Shown piece by piece: positions 13,152-15,214 of a stretch of DNA of 15,214 nucleotides. The notes under the pieces were generated by a model, which worked only from the letters and a program-made list of their open reading frames with translations, did not search any database and was not told where the DNA came from. Within the stretch, counting starts at the first letter, position 1, and each line of letters opens with the position of its first letter. The translations under genes were made by a program, and so were the position numbers. The DNA comes from Caulobacteraceae bacterium. GTDB taxonomy: Bacteria; Pseudomonadota; Alphaproteobacteria; Caulobacterales; Caulobacteraceae. The DNA is taken from contig JADZBR010000070.1 in NCBI GenBank assembly GCA_020852035.1, positions 1 through 15,214 on the forward strand, given 5' to 3'.

Positions 13152-13252
13152 ACTCAACACGCGGGTTCAGAATGCGGTGTCATCCCGGCCGGAAGCCCGC
13201 GAAGCGGCTCTCCGCTTCGCTACGACCGGGATGACACCGAACGCAATTGAGT
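13152..13252. repeat. Nested palindromic intergenic repeat, family 4 (GTGTCATCCCGG type)
   Basis: It fills the convergent gap between the lipoprotein (stop 13144) and the membrane protein (stop 13260). CGGTGTCATCCCGG (13175-13188) and CCGGGATGACACCG (13226-13239) are perfect 14-bp inverted arms. Inside sits a second hairpin, GAAGCGG (13201-13207) with CCGCTTC (13212-13218). Outside, ACTCAA (13152-13157) is mirrored by TTGAGT (13247-13252). The structure suits a bidirectional terminator, though no T run is present. Confidence 0.85.
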
Positions 13253-13259
13253 AGCGACC

Positions 13260-13721
13260 CTAGGGCCTCAAGGCAGGCGCGTCGCGCTCGCGGCGCGCCT
13301 CCACAGCCGTCCCGGCCGCCAGCGCCAGCACCGTCAGGTAGCTGAAGATATAGCTCGCCACGATGCGTTCGCGCAGCGCCACCTGCGGGTCGATGAGGGC
13401 GGCGATGTGCAGCAGCGTGCCGAGCAGGTGGAAGGCGGCCGAGGCCAGCGGCCAGTAGCGGGGCCCCCGGAGGGCCAGGGCGAGGAGGCCGGTCAGGAGC
13501 GCCGCGTCCGTCGCCAGCACGGCGGCCGCGTCCAGCGCCGGCGGCGCAAGGTCCACCGCGAACGGCGTCAGCGCCCAGGCGGCCAGCATCAGGCCCGCGC
13601 CCCAACGCTCCGGACGCCCTCCGCGCAGCGCCGCATAGAGGGCGACGGCCAGCATGAACGCCATCCCGAGTTGTTGGGACGGCGTGTGCAGGTGCAGCGG
13701 AAAGAGGATGTCAGACAGCAC
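13260..13721 (-). CDS. Five-helix integral membrane protein of unknown function
   Basis: 153 residues dominated by hydrophobic segments at about 18-34, 40-58, 62-85, 88-110 and 118-140. It ends in a short, charged, probably cytoplasmic tail (VEARRERDAPALRP). The N-terminal MLSDILFPLHLHTPSQQLG is polar and contains two histidines near the membrane face. I do not recognise the family. The start is taken as GTG 13721-13719 because the coding pattern extends to that point, but it abuts a strong hairpin and lacks a clear ribosome site. An ATG 19 codons in would cut into the first helix. It is transcribed in the same direction as the 118-aa gene upstream, 52 bases away. Confidence 0.7.
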   Translation of the reverse strand: MLSDILFPLHLHTPSQQLGMAFMLAVALYAALRGGRPERWGAGLMLAAWALTPFAVDLAPPALDAAAVLATDAALLTGLLALALRGPRYWPLASAAFHLLGTLLHIAALIDPQVALRERIVASYIFSYLTVLALAAGTAVEARRERDAPALRP

Positions 13722-13751
13722 TTGGGGCCCCGGCGACGCCAGGGCCCCAAG
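13721..13751 (-). terminator. 10-bp GC-rich hairpin between two minus-strand genes
   Basis: CTTGGGGCCC (13721-13730) and GGGCCCCAAG (13742-13751) are a perfect inverted repeat with an 11-base loop. It lies 22 bases past the stop of the 118-aa gene, so it could end that transcript. Its other arm touches the GTG start of the membrane protein, so it could equally fold over that gene's translation start. No T run is present. Confidence 0.45.
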
Positions 13752-13773
13752 CTAGCCGGCTCGCCGCAACGGG

Positions 13774-14130
13774 TTAAGCGGCTTGCCGACCAGTCTCGAC
13801 GACCGCCAGGGTCGCGGTCGGGGCGGCGGGCGGCTTCTCCTCGCCGGTGCCGAAGGCGACGGCGCCCAGGCCGAGGTCGCGCTGGGCGATGGACAGCTCC
13901 TTGTGGGTCTCGACGATGGCGCGGCGGGCGCTGCCCAGCTCGCTCATCGCCTGAATGGCGCGCTCCAGGGCGCCCTGGCCGATCAGGGCCGACAGATTGG
14001 CGTCGGCGCGCACGGCGGGCATGACGCCGGCCAGCTTGGCCACGGCGGTGATCGCCGCATCGATGGCGGCTTCGGATTCGAACAGGCTGTCGGCCACTTG
14101 CTGGGCGGCCATGCGGCGTTGCTTGAGCAT
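13774..14130 (-). CDS. 118-residue helical protein of unknown function
   Basis: No recognised domain. Residues 1-90 look all-helical and amphipathic (MAAQQVADSLFESEAAIDAAITAVAKLAGVM, then NLSALIGQGALERAIQAMSELGSARRAIVETHKELSIAQRDLGL). A flexible Pro/Ala/Thr tail follows (KPPAAPTATLAVVETGRQAA). There is no signal peptide or membrane helix, so a cytoplasmic helical bundle or coiled-coil partner is likely. GAGGGAA about eight bases before ATG 14130-14128 is a good ribosome site, and third-position G/C is high throughout, so the gene is real. It lies downstream of the HTH / miniprotein cluster on the same strand. Confidence 0.75.
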   Translation of the reverse strand: MLKQRRMAAQQVADSLFESEAAIDAAITAVAKLAGVMPAVRADANLSALIGQGALERAIQAMSELGSARRAIVETHKELSIAQRDLGLGAVAFGTGEEKPPAAPTATLAVVETGRQAA

Positions 14131-14236
14131 GAGTTTTCCCTCTCGCGCCCGGACGGACCTGGCGCGCTGTCTGATGATGCGGATCTTGCGGTGAAAGGTA
14201 CTGGCGCTGGCCGGGCGGCGAGCGCCGGAGCCGGTC

Positions 14237-14326
14237 CTAGATCAGGTCCCGAAGGGCGTGCAGGCCCGCGAGCAGCGATCCGAAGGCCAGGGCCGAGAGG
14301 ATCGCGATCCCGAGGATCACTCCCAT
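14237..14326 (-). CDS. Single-helix membrane miniprotein, or detached C-terminal tail of the HTH protein
   Basis: 29 residues from ATG 14326-14324 (MGVILGIAILSALAFGSLLA, then GLHALRDLI): one transmembrane helix and a short tail. Nearly every codon ends in G or C back to about 14350, so this frame is genuinely coding. The frame stays open upstream, and a CTG at 14344-14342 would overlap the preceding TGA as CTGA and give 35 residues. Many Caulobacterales and sphingomonad LuxR-type HTH proteins end in just such a helix (xGIAIxSALAFGxxLAGLxAL), from family memory. One restored base near 14589 would join this tail to the HTH frame. It is therefore either a separate miniprotein or the lost C-terminus of the gene upstream. 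Confidence 0.5.
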   Translation of the reverse strand: MGVILGIAILSALAFGSLLAGLHALRDLI

Positions 14327-14340
14327 CCGGACTGGCAGGC

Positions 14341-14675
14341 TCAGCTCATTGCGTCCTCCCCAAACTCGGGGCGGAAGGTCTCGTCCATGATCACGCCGGC
14401 GAGGCACAGCACCTCGCGCAGGATCATCTCCGAAGGTTTGCCAGGCGCCTGCTTGCGCACGCCAGACACCAGGTCCCTGCACATGGCCGCCTGGGCGGGC
14501 GTCGCCGCGAGCGCGGTAAGCTGGCGCTCCAGCTGTTCCCAGCTGAACACCACCGGCGAATGGCTGGAGGGGCCATCGGCGGCCAGTTGCGCTCGAAGCG
14601 CAGCACCTCGCGGCGGATCCACAGGGCGTAGCTGACGTTCCCCGCCGCCGGCTCGTTCGCCGTGATGTGCGCCAT
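14341..14675 (-). pseudogene. Hidden gene, about 111 aa, interrupted by a one-base frameshift near 14589
   Basis: From ATG 14675-14673 the frame reads MAHITANEPAAGNVSYALWI then RREVLRFER, and essentially all its codons end in G or C. After about 14589 this frame loses that property. The neighbouring frame (CAA CTG GCC GCC..., giving QLAADGPSSHSPVVFSWEQL and on to EFGEDAMS, stop 14343-14341) takes it over. One missing base, for example a C in GCGCAACTG, would join them into a single 111-residue product. No slippery heptamer is visible at the switch, so a real deletion or a sequencing error is likelier than programmed shifting. The family is not recognised; the product looks helical and soluble. 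The ATG follows a TGA in the third frame by five bases. Confidence 0.6.
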
Positions 14676-15018
14676 ATCGGTCAAGGTCGGCCCCCTCGCT
14701 GACCGGATGAGCAAGCGGCGTTCCAGGCCCGGAAACCATACCGACCGCGTGGGGTCCCGACGCGGTGGGGACAGGCGAGGGGGGCGTCCCGACGCTCGCC
14801 TCGTAAGCGAGCATCAACCGGGCGGCGGCGTAGCGGTCGCCCACGCCCAGGCGTTCGCGGGCGCGGTCCAGGTGCGTGTCGACCGTGTACTTGGAAACCC
14901 CAAGCAGCCGGCCGATCTCCTTGGAGGACAGATGCTGGTTGACCAGTCGCAGGCACTCGCGCTCACGGGCGGTCAACCGTTCGACGGCCTCGGAAACCTG
15001 GGGCGCGGGCTCGCTCAT
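14341..15018 (-). CDS. LuxR-type HTH protein; 3' part of the frame is suspect
   Basis: As written, 225 residues. The N-terminal LuxR/GerE helix-turn-helix is clear at about 15-70: LTARERECLRLVNQHLSSKE, IGRLLGVSKYTVDTHLDRAR, then ERLGVGDRYAAARL. There is no receiver or autoinducer domain before it. After residue about 75 a Pro/Gly/Ser linker follows, and from about 14700 to 14590 this frame has many A/T-ending codons, unlike real genes here. The last 80 or so residues belong to the hidden gene described at 14341-14675. The true product is therefore probably shorter, or with one base restored a 260-residue protein ending in the membrane helix at 14237. ATG 15018 is chosen over 15027 because AGGA at a workable distance precedes it. 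Confidence 0.7.
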   Translation of the reverse strand: MSEPAPQVSEAVERLTARERECLRLVNQHLSSKEIGRLLGVSKYTVDTHLDRARERLGVGDRYAAARLMLAYEASVGTPPSPVPTASGPHAVGMVSGPGTPLAHPVSEGADLDRYGAHHGERAGGGERQLRPVDPPRGAALRAQLAADGPSSHSPVVFSWEQLERQLTALAATPAQAAMCRDLVSGVRKQAPGKPSEMILREVLCLAGVIMDETFRPEFGEDAMS

Positions 15019-15042
15019 CTTGACCATAGTCCTACAGTCAAG
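15019..15042. promoter_or_regulatory. Inverted repeat at the start of the HTH gene
   Basis: CTTGAC (15019-15024) and GTCAAG (15037-15042) are perfect 6-bp arms 12 bases apart, directly abutting the ATG at 15018. On the minus strand the outer arm includes TTGACT, a -35-like word. It could be an operator for autoregulation by the HTH protein, or a hairpin around its ribosome site. Statistical support for 6-bp arms is weak. Confidence 0.3.
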
Positions 15043-15106
15043 CGCCGCCGCCAACCTCGTCTTTGGGTTGCGCGTCGAATTGTCCTTAACGCCGCGGCCC
15101 CCGCGG

Positions 15107-15214
15107 TCAGTAGTCGCGCCAGTTGGGCAGGTGCGACTTGGCGGCGCGCAGACGCTTTTGCCACTGGCGATCCTCGGTGGCCTCGACGGCGCGCTCCAGC
15201 TGCACGCCGAGCAC
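15107..15214 (-). CDS. C-terminal end of an unidentified protein, cut by window edge
   Basis: The last 35 codons of a minus-strand frame: VLGVQLERAVEATEDRQWQK then RLRAAKSHLPNWRDY, stop TGA 15109-15107. Almost all codons end in G or C, supporting a real gene. The tail is charged and helical; the family cannot be told from so little. A CCGCGG/CCGCGG hairpin with a 3-base loop at 15092-15106 begins at the stop and may be part of its terminator. Confidence 0.6.
   Translation of the reverse strand: MLGVQLERAVEATEDRQWQKRLRAAKSHLPNWRDY

Noticed and set aside
14203..14226. GGCGCT/AGCGCC hairpin as terminator of the miniprotein gene
   Set aside because: The 6-bp stem with a 12-base loop and no T run is within chance for this GC content.
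14424..14482. Long upstream extension of the one-helix miniprotein from an ATG at 14482
   Set aside because: Its codons before about 14350 lack the G/C third-position pattern and lie over the well-patterned hidden gene; only the part from about 14344 onward looks coding, unless the HTH-TM overlap proposed in the findings is real.
14575..14600. Programmed -1 frameshift signal at the frame switch
   Set aside because: No X-XXY-YYZ slippery heptamer or obvious downstream pseudoknot; a one-base deletion or sequencing error is simpler.

Overview
The window is uniformly GC-rich bacterial chromosome with strong G/C at third codon positions. It is most likely from an alphaproteobacterium of the order Caulobacterales (Caulobacter/Phenylobacterium type). 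The pointers are a FabI, a YbaK/ProXp-ala protein, a thioredoxin-TPR / LON-N / Trm112-like operon, a CC0125/CC1285-like lipoprotein, a LuxR-type HTH protein with a nearby single-helix tail, and dense intergenic nested palindromes. This placement is inference from gene content. I see no phage, transposase, tRNA, rRNA or CRISPR array.

Layout. 1-348 (-): 5'-part of a secreted SH3-domain protein, divergent from a D-2-hydroxyacid dehydrogenase (412-1398 +). 1545-2279 (-): MoeB/ThiF-type adenylyltransferase, divergent from hslV (2321-2881 +). hslU does not follow; fabI does (3108-3923 +). A siderophore-interacting flavin reductase (4111-5001 +) sits behind a 19-bp dyad that looks like a Caulobacterales Fur box. 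5172-8501 (-): an emrA-emrB-tetR efflux operon with a perfect 10-bp-arm dyad upstream, shared with a divergent UbiH-type monooxygenase (8657-9907 +). 10071-11851 (-): operon of a CnoX-like thioredoxin-TPR protein, a LON-N domain protein and a Trm112-like protein. A YbaK deacylase follows (11932-12441 -), divergent from an aromatic-rich lipoprotein (12563-13144 +). 13260-15018 (-) is a run of poorly characterised genes: a five-helix membrane protein, a 118-aa helical protein, a one-helix miniprotein and a LuxR-type HTH protein whose reading frame is disturbed. The right edge cuts another minus-strand gene.

Two features stand out. First, all four convergent gene junctions (1398/1545, 5001/5172, 9907/10071, 13144/13260) hold a nested palindromic repeat, from three clearly different sequence families, and further copies lie between hslV and fabI and between fabI and the siderophore gene. 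Second, in 14237-15018 the G/C-rich third position moves from one frame to another and back. This exposes a hidden 111-residue gene with an apparent one-base deletion near 14589. Restoring one base would also join the HTH frame to the downstream transmembrane tail.

No intergenic gap exceeds 300 bases. Gaps not listed as features (for example 349-411, 2280-2320, 11852-11931, 14131-14236) showed nothing I could support beyond ordinary promoter or spacer DNA.
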